Shown: positions 28,691 to 39,069, counted from the first letter of the stretch. The stretch is DNA of 64,000 nucleotides from Mycetohabitans sp. B8 (GCF_021991875.1 NZ_JAHLKR010000018.1:1-64000); one strand, 5' to 3'. Program-made: numbers and translations. Notes: generated from the letters alone by a model not told the origin.

Positions 28691-28960
28691 AATCGGTTGC
28701 AGCACTTGCAGCAACGCCTGTTGGATCAACCGATCCGTCACTGTCGGGATGCCTAGCTCGCGCTTACCTCCGTCCGGCTTAGGAGAGCGTCATCCGTCGC
28801 GCCGGCCCCGGCCGATACGTCCGTCGCAAAAGTTGCTCCCGTATCACCGCGCTCACCAGATGATACAACCTGGCCCATGTCCAGCCTGTCCACACCTAGC
28901 CCGCGATTCACGCTCCACGCTGCCTTCCACACTCGGTCGCCCTCATGCGGTTGCACTTCA
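28685..28960 (-). pseudogene. Group II intron reverse transcriptase, N-terminal remnant
   Basis: Minus-strand frames give VNRGLGVDRLDMGQ (RT domain 0) followed, after frame shifts, by RELGIPTVTDRLIQQALLQV and LQPILDS (RT domains 1-2). Active-site YADD and maturase regions are absent. It belongs with the intron block at 28185-28262. Confidence 0.75.
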
Positions 28961-29029
28961 CCTCATTTGTGATGACCAGCTGAGAGCGGGACTGACGCCC
29001 ATAGGATTGTGTTCATGCTGGGCGCGCCT

Positions 29030-29057
29030 AAAAAAACGCACGGCTCGCAGCCGTGCG
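29030..29057 (-). terminator. Rho-independent terminator (minus strand)
   Basis: On the minus strand a perfect 9-bp stem (CGCACGGCT / AGCCGTGCG, loop GCG) is followed directly by seven T. This is the strongest terminator in the window. The only minus-strand gene upstream is the decayed astB-astE pair, whose transcript it may once have ended. Confidence 0.8.
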
Positions 29058-29229
29058 TCCATTCGCGACCCGGAATCGTCTGGCGCGCTCCGTAGCCCGC
29101 GTCTCTCAGGTTCCAACTTTACCCTCTCTATCGAGAGAGTTATCTGCCGCTAACAATTTAATGTATCAGTGGCTTGACGCACTGTAAAGAACTAATTTCG
29201 GGGTCCCGAACTCACGGCCATCTTGCGAA

Positions 29230-29521
29230 AAGCGATAGTCAACGCCTCTGGCGTTCAACCTAAAAGCGATACGTCAGCGACCCGTTGCTACACCAGCCCG
29301 ATCGGTGCGGTCTCATCGCCATGGATACCCCACGACATCAATACGGCGGGAACCAATCCGTCGTCGAGGGAGCCGCCCACAGCGGGCGCCAGCGTCAGCC
29401 CACCCTGATCGATCCAGTGTCAGCGAATATACATGGCCAGCCTTCCTTCGCGCTCGACAGGCACTTCGCCCTGCAGCGTCAGCGGATCGGACAGCCACAC
29501 CGGCTCAGCGCTGGAAGTCAT
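29230..29521 (-). pseudogene. astE: Succinylglutamate desuccinylase AstE, N-terminal remnant
   Basis: Starts at the ATG 29521 (MTSSAEPVWLSD), continues LTLQGEVPVEREGRLAMYI, then a stop, then DDGLVPAVLMSWGIHGDETA with the GIHGxE zinc motif of AstE, followed by more stops. The rest is missing. AstE releases succinate and glutamate in the last step of arginine succinyltransferase catabolism. Its start overlaps the end of the astB remnant, as in intact ast operons. Confidence 0.75.
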
Positions 29522-29809
29522 GGACAGACCCGGGATTGAGTCACTGCGTACGTTCATTGAGCGCGGTGCAGGATTGCACCAGCAGTTGCAAATCGCCGAG
29601 ATCGTCGGCGTTCAGACGGTCGCAATAGTGCATCTCGACTCCGCGTTCAGTTGCGCATACAACTTGTCGTCTATCCACAGCGATGGCTTCACTTCATCGA
29701 TTTCCCGTTCGTTCAACGCCACACGCAGCCGTGGGCATGCCGGTTTCCCGCCATTTTTCATGCTGTCGCGCAGATCGAAGACGAGCGTATCGACGATCAG
29801 GCCGTCACG
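29505..29809 (-). pseudogene. astB: Succinylarginine dihydrolase AstB, C-terminal remnant
   Basis: [20 protein letters not shown] followed by [20 protein letters not shown] matches the C-terminus of AstB, including the NGGGPACLRLRV-like block with the catalytic Cys. It then shifts frame to DDLGDLQLL, and ends with LNERTQ, a stop, and LNPGSVHDFQR. Frameshift, stop and loss of the first three quarters make it inactive. Confidence 0.8.
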
Positions 29810-29899
29810 CGCAGTCAACACGAGCAGGTAAGGCGCTAGCGCGAAAACGAGGGCGCTCACTTGATCGAAGGTATCGCGGGTCACTTGGATGCTGATCAT

Positions 29900-30495
29900 G
29901 GCAACGCTTCGATTGCAGTTGAATAAAAATATCTTAGATGGTGGCTAATAAAACACCTTTCGCCTACACGAGCCGTTTTATCGGTTTGCGTGGACGATCC
30001 GGCGCGCCACTTCGTCGGCAGCCCGCCGGATTCGTGGTTAGCGCGTCACGCCCGTGGCGTCGGCGTCAGAATCACGGGTATTGACATTGCACACCAACGA
30101 GGATCCGGAATGTCTGACAGATTTTCAGTCCGCCATTGCGGAGCAGAGCCGCCAATCGTGGCCGACTCCGCCGACGCGAAACCGCGAACGGATCAACGCA
30201 AGGCGACTGACATTGCTAAGCGTGCGCTCAGCAATGGCCGATTGTCCGGGCTCGGCGCGAAGCCTGCCTACCGATCCGATGCAGCCCGCCGCCCCGAGGC
30301 AACTAGCCGCGCCCACGCCGCGCCCCGGGCGACGGCGCCGCGCGTGCCTGTCAACGGTACGCGAACGCCAGGCGAGCCAAGCTTCAGTTTCGACATCCAA
30401 GACAATCTTTTCTGGCAGGCCAGCGAGAAGGACTCGAAGTGACGGCATAGGGTCCGCCCACTATGTCACGCCGTTTTCAGTCGATACCCGGGCCG
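29900..30495. other. Decayed spacer between argR and astB remnants
   Basis: In intact clusters this interval would hold astC, astA and astD. Minus-strand frames are open but no convincing segment of those proteins could be read; one frame contains SLRVLLAGLPEKIVLDVETE, unidentified. Confidence 0.35.
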
Positions 30496-30673
30496 TTACA
30501 TTGACGAATGCAACCGCTCCTCACGCAGCGTCACGCCAAACTTCTCGCGATACGCGTTGGCAAAATGAGCGGCCGAAGAGAATCCGCACGCCAGTGTTGA
30601 TCTGCCGGACTGATTTGCTGGTGCGCTGCAACGGAAGCTTTGCCTTTGCCAGCCGCTGCTCAAGGTCATACTT
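30496..30673 (-). pseudogene. argR: ArgR-type AraC-family regulator, C-terminal remnant
   Basis: [20 protein letters not shown] followed by VRQI, then a frameshift to [20 protein letters not shown] and VTLREERL. This is the second helix-turn-helix of the AraC-family arginine regulator ArgR. The sensory domain and first helix-turn-helix are absent. Confidence 0.75.
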
Positions 30674-30751
30674 CGACGGCATCGCTGCTAGCGCTTTGCG
30701 GTCTAACCAGCACGTCCTGCGGCGCGCGCGGCTGTTCGGTGCGGCCGTGGT

Positions 30752-31066
30752 CAAAAACATAACGTGGCTCGATACATTGCGCACAAAGCCCATCTCGTGT
30801 GTCAAGATGATCATCGTACGCCCCTTCTTGGCCCACTTCTGCATGGCCTTCAGCACCTCGCCGACCCGTTCAGGATCGAGCGCCGACGTGGGCTCGTCGA
30901 ACAGCATCACGTCTGGATGCATGGCCAGTGCGCCCGCGGTCGCCACGCGTTGCTGCTGACCGCCTGACAGATGCACCGGATACTGTCCCTGCACGCGCGG
31001 CGGCAGGCCAACTTTGTCCAGGTGCGCCTGGGCGCGCTCCTGCGCTTGCTTGCGCGCCATGAGTTT
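30752..31066 (-). pseudogene. Amino-acid ABC transporter ATPase, truncated (HisP/AotP type)
   Basis: Contains the signature LSGGQQQRV, Walker [15 protein letters not shown], and the H-loop ILTHEMGF, closest to polar amino-acid importers. The Walker A P-loop and the last ~30 residues are missing and the frame runs directly into the argR remnant. It would have energised arginine uptake. Confidence 0.8.
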
Positions 31067-31208
31067 CGTCTCGTTACTGTACGCAGGCAACGCTCGACGC
31101 AGCGCCGAGGACAGCATGTCTGCGCGGGCGGGCGAAATCGCGCATTGTCCTGCACGCGCGACCCCCATGCAGCGATAATAGCTAGTTTTTAAGAACGCCA
31201 GTAACAAG

Positions 31209-33548
31209 ATGACCCCACCACTGCGGACCCGCCTCCGCGCATTGGTCATGCGCGTCATGCTCGGGCAGAAGGACGTGTCACGGCGTGGCCGCACTGACCG
31301 CCAAGCACTCGCCGTGGCGCTCGCGGCAACGCTGGCGTTGCACGCGTCGGCATCGTACGCCGGAGCACCCGCGTGCGCGACGCCCGACCGTGCGCACGGC
31401 CGCGCGGCGATCGGCCTGGTGCTCTCTGGCGGTGGCGCGCGTGGCTATGCGCATCTGGGCGTGCTCAAAGTGCTGGAAGAAAACCGCATCCCCGTGGATT
31501 GCATCGCCGGCACCAGCATGGGCGCCGTGGTAGGCGGCTTGTACGCGAGCGGCATGAGTGCGACAGACATGCAGGGCCGGCTGGCAGGCGTGAACCTGAC
31601 AGACATCGCATTCGACGTGCACCAACGCGCCGAACTGCCGCAGTCGCAACGTGAAGACGAGCAATCGTATGCCAGCAGCCTGACGCTGGGCGTCAGCAGC
31701 GACGGGCTGAAGTTACCACGCGGCCTGGTGCAGGGCAACCGGCTACAAGCGCTGTTGTCGGATTGGACCTCGACGTTGCCCGGTAACCTGTCGTTCGATA
31801 AGCTGCCGATCCCGTATCGGGCGATCGCGACCGAGTTGCGCAGTGGTCAGATGGTTGTGCTGGATCATGGCTCGCTGCCGCAGGCGATCCGCGCCAGCAT
31901 GGCGATGCCTGGGCTGTTCGCGCCGACCGACGTCGACGGACGCACGCTGGTCGATGGGGGCTTGGTCAGCAACCTGCCGGTGGACACGGTACGGGCGATG
32001 GGCGCAGACGTCGTGATCGCCGTGGACATCGGCTCGCCGCTGCGCCCGCTCGACGCACTGGCAACGCCCGCGGACGTGATGCAACAGATGATCGGCATCC
32101 TAATCCGGCAAAACGTCGCGCAACAACGGTCACAACTGGCCGCCGGCGACGTGCTGATCCAACCCGATCTCGGTTCCCTGACCTTCACCGATTTCGCGAA
32201 CGCGACCCAGGCGATCGAGGCCGGCGAGGCGGCGGCCCGCGCGGCCCTACCACAACTGCGGCATCTGGCGCTGGCGCCCGCTGACTACGCCGCTTACCGC
32301 CGCGCACACGCCGCCCCGCCACCACGCCCGATACGCCTGACGCAGATTGACATCGAGTCGGTCGGCGCAGTGCCGGCCGCACGGATCCGCAACTATCTGC
32401 ATGTGCGCCCGGGCGACCTTTACGATCCACATCAGCTAAACAAGGACCTGTTGACCTTGTCCAATTCCGGTGACTTCGAGGACGTCACGCAGCAGCTAGT
32501 TGAACACGGCGACGAACACCGGCTCGTGATCACGGCGCGGCAGAAGTCATGGGGGCCAAACTTCCTGCTGTTTGGCCTGGGCTTGTCGAGCAGTTCGACC
32601 GATGAAGGCGGATTTCGGCTGCATCTGGGCTATCGCCGACCGTGGCTGAGCCCGGCGGGACTCGAAGGACGCGTGGACACCACGCTCGGCAGCGACCTGA
32701 TCAGCGTGCATGGCGAACTGCGCCAGCCGCTGTCCAGTGCATTCGGCTACTACGTGGCGCCCTATGTCGAGTACGTGAGCCGCTACGCGAACCTCTATAG
32801 TGACAACGTCCGCATTACCCGCTTTCATTTGCAAACCAAACGCGCCGGCATTGATTTCGGGCTTCCGCTCGCGCGGCTCGGCGACTTGCGCATCGGGCTC
32901 GCGTATGCGCACGGCTTCGCATCGCCGCTGTACAACCTGCCGCTGGACGAAAGTGGCACACAGTTGGCGTTCCCGGACGCCTATGGTCGGCAGTTGAGCA
33001 TGCGCGCACGGTTGGTCATCGACCAACTCGACGACTCGCAGTTTCCCCGCAGCGGCTACTATACAGAGATCAGGGCTGAGCGTTCGCTCGCCAGCAGCAA
33101 GGACCACATCACCGAACTGTACGGCAAAGCAATGGCCGCGGTCTCGTTTGGACGACACAGCATCAACGTCGGCATCGAGGGCGGCAAGGACATCGGCGGT
33201 ACCAACGCGATCAATCCGCTCGGGTTCACGCTGGGCGGCTTCCGACACTTGTCCGCGTATGCAGCCGATCAATTGTCCGGCACATCGATGGCCTATACCC
33301 AACTCACGTACATGAACCAGTTGGCTTTGTTCAACGCCGGTCCGTTCCGCGGTTTGTTCGCAGGCGTCACGGCGGAAATGGGTAATGTCTGGAACGGCTT
33401 CAACGACGCGCTGGACAGCGGGCCGATGAAGCGCAGCGTATCGCTGTTCACCGGGCTGACCAGCTCATTCGGGCCGATCTATTTCGGTGTCGCGCTTGCG
33501 CCGGGAGGACGCCGCAATGTGTATTTCCAGTTCGGGCACGTCTATTGA
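31209..33548 (+). CDS. Patatin-like phospholipase with C-terminal BamA-like barrel
   Basis: 779 residues. An N-terminal hydrophobic segment ending in Ala-rich ASYAGA (~40-52) looks like a signal peptide; a start further in (31248 or 31257) is possible because no clear Shine-Dalgarno precedes 31209. The patatin domain has [13 protein letters not shown] (oxyanion hole, ~74-86), nucleophile Ser in GTSMG (~105) and the Asp of VDGG (~251). A POTRA-like segment (~365-440) and a beta-rich surface-antigen barrel follow, ending in FQFGHVY with the aromatic C-terminus of outer-membrane proteins. This is the RssA/PlpD-like architecture: a phospholipase carried by its own outer-membrane barrel. It may act on host or own membranes. 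Confidence 0.9.
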   Translation: MTPPLRTRLRALVMRVMLGQKDVSRRGRTDRQALAVALAATLALHASASYAGAPACATPDRAHGRAAIGLVLSGGGARGYAHLGVLKVLEENRIPVDCIAGTSMGAVVGGLYASGMSATDMQGRLAGVNLTDIAFDVHQRAELPQSQREDEQSYASSLTLGVSSDGLKLPRGLVQGNRLQALLSDWTSTLPGNLSFDKLPIPYRAIATELRSGQMVVLDHGSLPQAIRASMAMPGLFAPTDVDGRTLVDGGLVSNLPVDTVRAMGADVVIAVDIGSPLRPLDALATPADVMQQMIGILIRQNVAQQRSQLAAGDVLIQPDLGSLTFTDFANATQAIEAGEAAARAALPQLRHLALAPADYAAYRRAHAAPPPRPIRLTQIDIESVGAVPAARIRNYLHVRPGDLYDPHQLNKDLLTLSNSGDFEDVTQQLVEHGDEHRLVITARQKSWGPNFLLFGLGLSSSSTDEGGFRLHLGYRRPWLSPAGLEGRVDTTLGSDLISVHGELRQPLSSAFGYYVAPYVEYVSRYANLYSDNVRITRFHLQTKRAGIDFGLPLARLGDLRIGLAYAHGFASPLYNLPLDESGTQLAFPDAYGRQLSMRARLVIDQLDDSQFPRSGYYTEIRAERSLASSKDHITELYGKAMAAVSFGRHSINVGIEGGKDIGGTNAINPLGFTLGGFRHLSAYAADQLSGTSMAYTQLTYMNQLALFNAGPFRGLFAGVTAEMGNVWNGFNDALDSGPMKRSVSLFTGLTSSFGPIYFGVALAPGGRRNVYFQFGHVY

Positions 33549-33567
33549 CCCGCAGGCGGTGGCAGTT

Positions 33568-33585
33568 AGCTATTAGCTAATAGCT
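33568..33585. repeat. 18-base perfect palindrome
   Basis: AGCTATTAGCTAATAGCT reads the same on both strands. It lies between the convergent patatin and response-regulator genes, 17 bases after the patatin stop, and could act as a bidirectional transcription-end structure. There is no T-tract. Confidence 0.5.
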
Positions 33586-33761
33586 GTTGGCGCTTGGCAC
33601 CGACGGTCCGACCCTGTAGGCGCTCATGTCACCGGCCAGCCCAGTTCAAAGCGCGCGCCATCGAGCGACTGCGGGTCGCCACAACAATACGGCCACGTTA
33701 TGTTGTGTGCATTACGTGCATTGTGTGTGTGTTGCATGCGCAATCATCGAATGTTGACGAC

Positions 33762-34469
33762 TTACTCCCACGCCACCTTGCTGAATTGATATCCCCTGCC
33801 ACGCACGGTCTTGATCCGCTGCGGGTTGGCCGCGTCGTCATGCAGCTTGCGCCGCAGCTTGGAAATACAGCCGTCGACCGTGCGATCCACGCCGTCAAAG
33901 CCGATGCCGCGCAGCTGACGCATCAAGTCGTCGCGGCTCACGACCTCGCCGGCACAGCGCACCAGCGCCCATAGCAAGTCGAACTCGGCTGAGGTGAGAT
34001 CGGGCACACTGCCATCAGGCAGGCGAATGCTGCGCGTAGCGCGGCTGATCTCGAATTTGCCTAAGATGAGGCGCTCGGGCTCAACACTCGTCTCGCCGCC
34101 GCGCTGCAGCCCGCGGCGCAACAACGCCTTGATCCGCGCAAGCAGCACGCGTGGCTCCACCGGCTTGTGCACATAGTCATCGGCACCGAGCTCCAGTCCC
34201 AGTACCTCGTCAAGGTCCTCATCCCGGGCCGTCACCATGATGATTAGTCCATCGAACTGCTTGCGCGCCTCGCGGCATATCTGGAAGCCGTCCTTGCCGG
34301 GCAAGTTCACATCGAGGATGACCAAGTCGGGCCGACGCGCGAGAATCGCGTCCAATGCGTCGTTGCCGTGCAGCACAATATGCACGTCATACTCGTGTTT
34401 GCGCAGGTAGCTGGCCACCAGCGCAGCCAGGCGACTGTCGTCTTCGATCAGCAGAATGCGTGAAACCAT
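33762..34469 (-). CDS. OmpR/RstA-type response regulator
   Basis: 235 residues from the ATG at 34469 (an in-frame ATG at 34490 is possible). Receiver domain 1-~115 with acidic Glu9-Asp10-Asp11, phospho-acceptor Asp53 in LVILDVNLPG and Lys in HKPVEP. A winged-helix domain follows (~130-232) with LTSAEFDLL and RTVDGCISKLRRKL and ends VRGRGYQF. It resembles RstA. No sensor-kinase gene lies next to it on either side, so it is an orphan here. Partner and regulon unknown. Confidence 0.92.
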   Translation of the reverse strand: MVSRILLIEDDSRLAALVASYLRKHEYDVHIVLHGNDALDAILARRPDLVILDVNLPGKDGFQICREARKQFDGLIIMVTARDEDLDEVLGLELGADDYVHKPVEPRVLLARIKALLRRGLQRGGETSVEPERLILGKFEISRATRSIRLPDGSVPDLTSAEFDLLWALVRCAGEVVSRDDLMRQLRGIGFDGVDRTVDGCISKLRRKLHDDAANPQRIKTVRGRGYQFSKVAWE

Positions 34470-34490
34470 GATGGAGCCGCTCAATGGCAT

Positions 34491-35077
34491 AGATATTTCG
34501 CGCGCATTCTACGATACAACTCGACATTTCTCTGCGCATTTCGAAAGGAATGCCGCTCGTCTAGCCACCGACGATGCGTCGCTCGCACGCTCAGTGGTCT
34601 TATGCGAGCGCCTCCAACCTGGCCTCGCCAGCATCCTTAGCGGCGCTTTGCGTGGCAAACGTCTCGTCTGACACGAGCGAGCGCCGCACTTCGCGCGCTA
34701 TGAAGTCCACCAACGCGGACCGCATGCTCAATGGCGCGTCGAATTCAGCGCACGCTGCGCCTGCAACGCCCGCAAGCGTGTCAGCGCAAGCACGGCCCGC
34801 GACCGTGCTATCGTACAACTCACGAGATCGGCCTTGAACACCGTCAGTGGCCGCCCATTGCTGCGCGCATCGCTTGAACCGATCCAGTTGGGCCAGCCCG
34901 ATGCGCCGCGCAAGACGCCATCGTCGCCCAGCATGCTAGCTGTCCATCGATCCGCCCGTCGTTTTTGTGTCCGCTACGGCCGCCGCCAACGAGCCAAGGA
35001 AGCGGCACACACGGAACAACGGTGCCCCCATTATAGGTGCCGAACGCTCTGCTCTTAAGCCGCGGCGCAGTGAATGT
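34491..35077 (-). pseudogene. Gap with a possible frameshifted small gene
   Basis: Two minus-strand frames join into plausible protein: 34934-34810 (GDDGVLRGASGWPNWIGSSD) and 34818-34600 (DFIAREVRRSLVSDETFATQ). No family recognised. If real, a single frameshift near 34815 breaks a protein of about 110 residues. The rest of the gap shows nothing. Confidence 0.3.
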
Positions 35078-36547
35078 CTATATCGCTCCGGACAATAATT
35101 GATTGAAACGATCCGCGTAATCCGTGTCGTCCGAACCTTGCTGTACCGCCGTAGGCACCACTTCGGCAGCCAGTCGCTCGAGTGCTTCGACCACGCGAAA
35201 GGTGGTCTGCGCCACCTCATACAAGTGTGCGCTCGTGGGCTCCAGAATGCTGCGCATTCTCGGGACGATCTCGTAGACGGCCAGTGCGTGCAACGCCCGC
35301 TCCAGCTGCTCGAGGCGGTCTTGCCGATCGCCGTCACGGGCCGCCGCCCGGACAAATGCATCGAGCTCGCCCGGCTGGGCGCCGCGCTCGCCCAAAGCGG
35401 CCAGATCCAGGCGCAAGTCGAACATCCGGAGCATCCATTGCACAAACATGCGATGCTGGCGCTCGCGAAGCGCTTCGCACGGAAACAGGACGGACGCCAC
35501 TGACCAAGCGAACAGATCGTCGTCGTTCGCACCCTCGGCATCGGCGATACGCAGCGCGACCCACAGTTTATCGCGATGAGCAAGCTGATCGAACGCATCG
35601 GGCGTTACAGGCACCGCCCGCTGAGCTTGCACCCGGCGTTCAAGCTCCGCACGCACGGATGCTTGCTTCTTGTCCTGTTTCATTCGTGCGTCGACATTGA
35701 ACAGCGTCGTCCACGGCTGCGGCGATCCTCGATGAGGGCAAGGCATGGTATGACAGTCGGCAAAATCGGCATGGATCTCCCGCATCCACGTCCTGAGCCG
35801 GGCACTCAACGGCGCCGCCGGCCGTTCCTCCAAAATGGCCACTGCGTCGCCGTGCGTGGAGCCGAAAGCATCAAGCGGATTGAAATTCGTATCGTTAAAG
35901 AAATGGGGCAATACATTCAATATGTCGGCACTTTGCTCGCTAGCCGATCGCGTGGTCGGGCTAATAGTCAAACTGGTCCGGGAGCGGCGGGGCGTGTGTC
36001 CCAGAAAGCCTATTGACGGCATGCCGCGGCTGACGGTACTTGCGTCGGGGTGGGAATGCTCACTCGTGGTGTCGGAGTGGAGCCCATGGAAAGCAGACAG
36101 CGACGGCGCCCTGCTCCGCAGCAACCTACGTTTGTATTCGTCGGATGGACGCTTTACTGGCATCGGAGGACTTGTTCTCGAATGAACAGCGTCTGTCCAG
36201 CCATGCAACGTCTCGGTGTCCTCCCCCCCCTGCAAGTGTGTGGTGTCCGTGTGCGACAGCTTGTGCGGATTGCCGTCGCCAGGCGCAGCCGGCATAGCGC
36301 GCGCAGGCGTGGCACCCTCATCTAGCTCCGTTTCATCTGGTCTGTCACGCTCGTCAATCCCGCCGTGTTCTGCGCGTTCATACCGCAGGGAAGCGGCGAC
36401 GCGCGGTGCGGTAAATGGCGCCTCGCCTGTACGATGCTCGGCCGACGCGCCCACGTCGCTGCCTGTCGTGTCGCCGCACCCCGCGGTTACGGCCAAAATC
36501 ATGCCGGCGCCCAGCTTCGAAAGCAATCGACTTGTCTGTCGTGTCAT
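35078..36547 (-). CDS. Large lipoprotein of unknown function
   Basis: 489 residues from the ATG at 36547 (GAGGA five bases upstream). A lipoprotein signal (MTRQTSRLLSKLGAGMILAV then TAGC, Cys24) is followed by a long, polar, probably disordered region (~25-230) rich in Ser, Thr, His and Pro. The C-terminal half is helical (~260-489). No family recognised. A tract of eight G on the coding strand (36222-36229) encodes the Gly-Gly of LQGGEDTE and could allow slippage on/off switching. It could be an outer-membrane or secreted symbiosis factor, but nothing shows this directly. Confidence 0.72.
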   Translation of the reverse strand: MTRQTSRLLSKLGAGMILAVTAGCGDTTGSDVGASAEHRTGEAPFTAPRVAASLRYERAEHGGIDERDRPDETELDEGATPARAMPAAPGDGNPHKLSHTDTTHLQGGEDTETLHGWTDAVHSRTSPPMPVKRPSDEYKRRLLRSRAPSLSAFHGLHSDTTSEHSHPDASTVSRGMPSIGFLGHTPRRSRTSLTISPTTRSASEQSADILNVLPHFFNDTNFNPLDAFGSTHGDAVAILEERPAAPLSARLRTWMREIHADFADCHTMPCPHRGSPQPWTTLFNVDARMKQDKKQASVRAELERRVQAQRAVPVTPDAFDQLAHRDKLWVALRIADAEGANDDDLFAWSVASVLFPCEALRERQHRMFVQWMLRMFDLRLDLAALGERGAQPGELDAFVRAAARDGDRQDRLEQLERALHALAVYEIVPRMRSILEPTSAHLYEVAQTTFRVVEALERLAAEVVPTAVQQGSDDTDYADRFNQLLSGAI

Positions 36548-36934
36548 TGTGTCCTCGCCATAAAAATGCAGCTCTGCATCGGGCTGCGAGCCTGGCACAA
36601 TCGGAGGAGCGCAGACCGTATAGCGTCGGATAAGCGATCTAAAAAGACCGATGCTCCAGTGCGACGAGTGCGCGCGGTAGCACTATAGCGCATAAGCGCG
36701 CTATGATCGCCAGGTAGTGTTCCAGACCAGGTATAGGCAGGCAGGCTAGCTTGGCCCGGTCTTCCCAGCGCCGCAATTGCAGTGCATCGGCGGCGAACGG
36801 GTTCAGTTGTGCAAGGCACTACGGCTGGACCAGGGCAACATCGGCAGCCCCGTAACAAACAGGGACACACGCGCCGATGCATCGTTGCTCGGGCTATAGG
36901 CACGCGACACGCTCGCGCATCGGGTGCCCAGTTA
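36548..36934. other. Intergenic region; nothing recognised
   Basis: Holds the promoter of the lipoprotein gene; no coding frame with recognisable similarity was found. Confidence 0.35.
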
Positions 36935-37275
36935 CGCAATGCGTCCGTCGCGCATTAGCAGCGTGCGGTCGGACAGCACCAACGCGTCATCGTGACAGGC
37001 GTCACGCACAGGATGGCCAGGTTTGGCAATCGCTCATGCAGCGCCTTGAGTGCTGAGCGCACTGACGCGCGCAGATCAGCATCAAGCGCGGACAGCGGTT
37101 CGTCCAGCAGCATCACATGGCCTGGGCCTGCGTCGAGCAACTGGACGAGCTTGAGCGCATCGGCCACGCGCCGCGCGATCTTCACGTTCAACACGCCACG
37201 CCCGCAGCCGAACGTGACATTTTCAAACGCTGTTAAGTATGCAAGAAGTGGGTAGCTCTGGAGCAACATTTCCAT
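36935..37275 (-). pseudogene. ABC transporter ATPase remnant (phosphonate/spermidine type)
   Basis: Reads QSYPLLAYLTAFENVTFG (Q-loop region), IARRVADALKLVQL, then directly LLDEPLSALDADLRASVRSA (Walker B and D-loop). The LSGGQQ signature is deleted between them. After CVTPVT the H-loop is lost and VLSDRTLLMRDGRIA continues out of frame. The Walker A N-terminus is absent. The remaining sequence is most like PhnT-type importers. Confidence 0.75.
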
Positions 37276-37520
37276 GCTACGCTGGTGTTGCGCAACCGAC
37301 AGTGCGCCGCGCTACGAAAGCGCGTCGAGGCTATGCTGGTGCCGCTGCGTCGCTAGCATGAGATCAGTCCTGCGTAATGGTCGAGGGTTTATGGGCGGTT
37401 GCGTCGTCGCACGCGACGCCGCAACCGTGCGCAAACCCCGTAGGATGGGTCAGAGGGCCTATCGGGCCGCCGCCGATGCCGCGCACGGTTGCCGTCATAC
37501 TCCACTGCTTTGTTAGCAAG

Positions 37521-38459
37521 ATGAAAACGTTCACATCCGAAGGTCCGGCCGAATGCCGCAACGGTGTCGATCCGGTTCGGCCGGAGCACACGCCGGCCGA
37601 GTTGGGCGATGCGCAAACGGGCCTGTGCGCGCTGGCCGACTTCGTGCTGGCGCATCCTCGCCTATTCGTGCTGACGGGTGCCGGCATCAGCACTGCCTCG
37701 GGCATCCCCGACTATCGCGATGCGAACGGCGAGCGCAAGGGCCGTGCGCCCATTCTGCTGCAAGAGTTCCTTCGCTCCCCGACGGCACGTCGCCGCTACT
37801 GGGCTCGCAGCGCACTCGGCTGGAAAGTGCTGGCCCAGGCCGAGCCAAGCGCCGCGCACCATGCGCTGGCGCGACTCGAGGCGCTGGGTCGCGTCGAGCG
37901 GCTGGTCACGCAGAACGTTGACGGCCTACATCATCGCGCCGGGCAAACCGACACAATCGAGCTTCACGGCAACATTAGCCGCGCCGTCTGCGTGAGTTGC
38001 GGCCGCGTGCATGCGCGTGCGGCCATCCAGCAGCGACTCGAAGCGGACAATCCAGTGCTGCAAACGCTAACGGCCAACGCGGCGCCCGATGGCGATGCCC
38101 ATCTCGAGTCGATCGACTTCGATACGATCCGGGTGCCGGTGTGTGACCATTGCCAGGGCATGCTGAAGCCGGACGTGGTGTTCTTCGGCGAGGGCGTGCC
38201 AAGCGAGCGTGTCGCCGCGGCGCAGGCTGCGCTCGCGCACGCCGATGCAATGCTTGTCGCCGGCTCGTCACTAATGGTCTACTCAGGCTATCGCTTCTGC
38301 GTGCAAGCGGCGCGGGCCGGCAAGCCGATTGCCGCGATCAACCTCGGGCACACGCGCGCCGATCCGCTGCTCGCGCTGAAGGTCACAATGCCATGCGACC
38401 AGGCGCTGCCATCAGTGCTAGCCGCCCTGCGGCTCGCCAACCCGCGCAAGCCGTCGTAA
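37521..38459 (+). CDS. Sir2-family NAD-dependent protein deacylase
   Basis: 312 residues from the ATG at 37521; no strong Shine-Dalgarno, and in-frame starts at 37476 and 37377 exist but give a poorly conserved leader. Sirtuin motifs in order: LTGAGISTASGIPDYRD (NAD loop), TQNVDGLHHRAG, catalytic His in ELHGN, zinc Cys pairs CVSC and CDHC, VVFFGEGVP and AGSSLMVYSG. It removes acyl groups from lysine using NAD, in the cytoplasm. The clear zinc site and full core suggest an active enzyme. Its promoter region abuts the ABC remnant. Confidence 0.92.
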   Translation: MKTFTSEGPAECRNGVDPVRPEHTPAELGDAQTGLCALADFVLAHPRLFVLTGAGISTASGIPDYRDANGERKGRAPILLQEFLRSPTARRRYWARSALGWKVLAQAEPSAAHHALARLEALGRVERLVTQNVDGLHHRAGQTDTIELHGNISRAVCVSCGRVHARAAIQQRLEADNPVLQTLTANAAPDGDAHLESIDFDTIRVPVCDHCQGMLKPDVVFFGEGVPSERVAAAQAALAHADAMLVAGSSLMVYSGYRFCVQAARAGKPIAAINLGHTRADPLLALKVTMPCDQALPSVLAALRLANPRKPS

Positions 38460-39069
38460 TCTGCCGGCTCTTTCACCCATTCGCGACATCTTGCACATTT
38501 GATGACCCTATATGCGAGCGCCAGATTCACGGTACCGCTCGCCGCTGGCGTTGATCGCGCGCGACATACCGCGCCGTTGATTCCCCTGTCGCCGCGTCTC
38601 CGACCCACGGCTCGGCTGCGCCGCCCCCGTTCGCTGCCATCGGGCCACACTGGTGACGGGGCGCGACGTGTGTACAAACTGGCGATGTGATCGTATTGCA
38701 CCGTCGAAGATGCCGTACGAACTTCAGTAAAGCAGGAACTCGCGTTCCCGTTATCCGATAGGAGAATGACGTCGCTGATCGGCTAGTACACCACTGACAG
38801 CGCTCGCTGCATAGAGATAGCGCGCACTTGCGCAGCATCTAGGCAAACATTGTGTAATGCATGGCTGCTGTAGCGCTCACGCTCTTTTACCAACGTAGAA
38901 AAGGCTGTTTGAACCGTTCCATTCCATAATACGCCAAATCGTTTACCAGAACGGCCGCCACATAATTCTTATAACGTACGGAACCCATAATTAAAAATAG
39001 TGCGCTGCTGTTAGAAGAAAATCGACATTGTCGCAGTGTAATATTTGCATAAAGAGGATAAGGACAGCG
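38460..39069. other. Intergenic region; composition shifts to AT-rich
   Basis: The first half is GC-rich like the sirtuin gene. From about 38880 it becomes AT-rich and leads into the nucleotide-transporter-like gene. No gene recognised. The end holds the ribosome binding site AAGGA of that gene. Confidence 0.35.
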
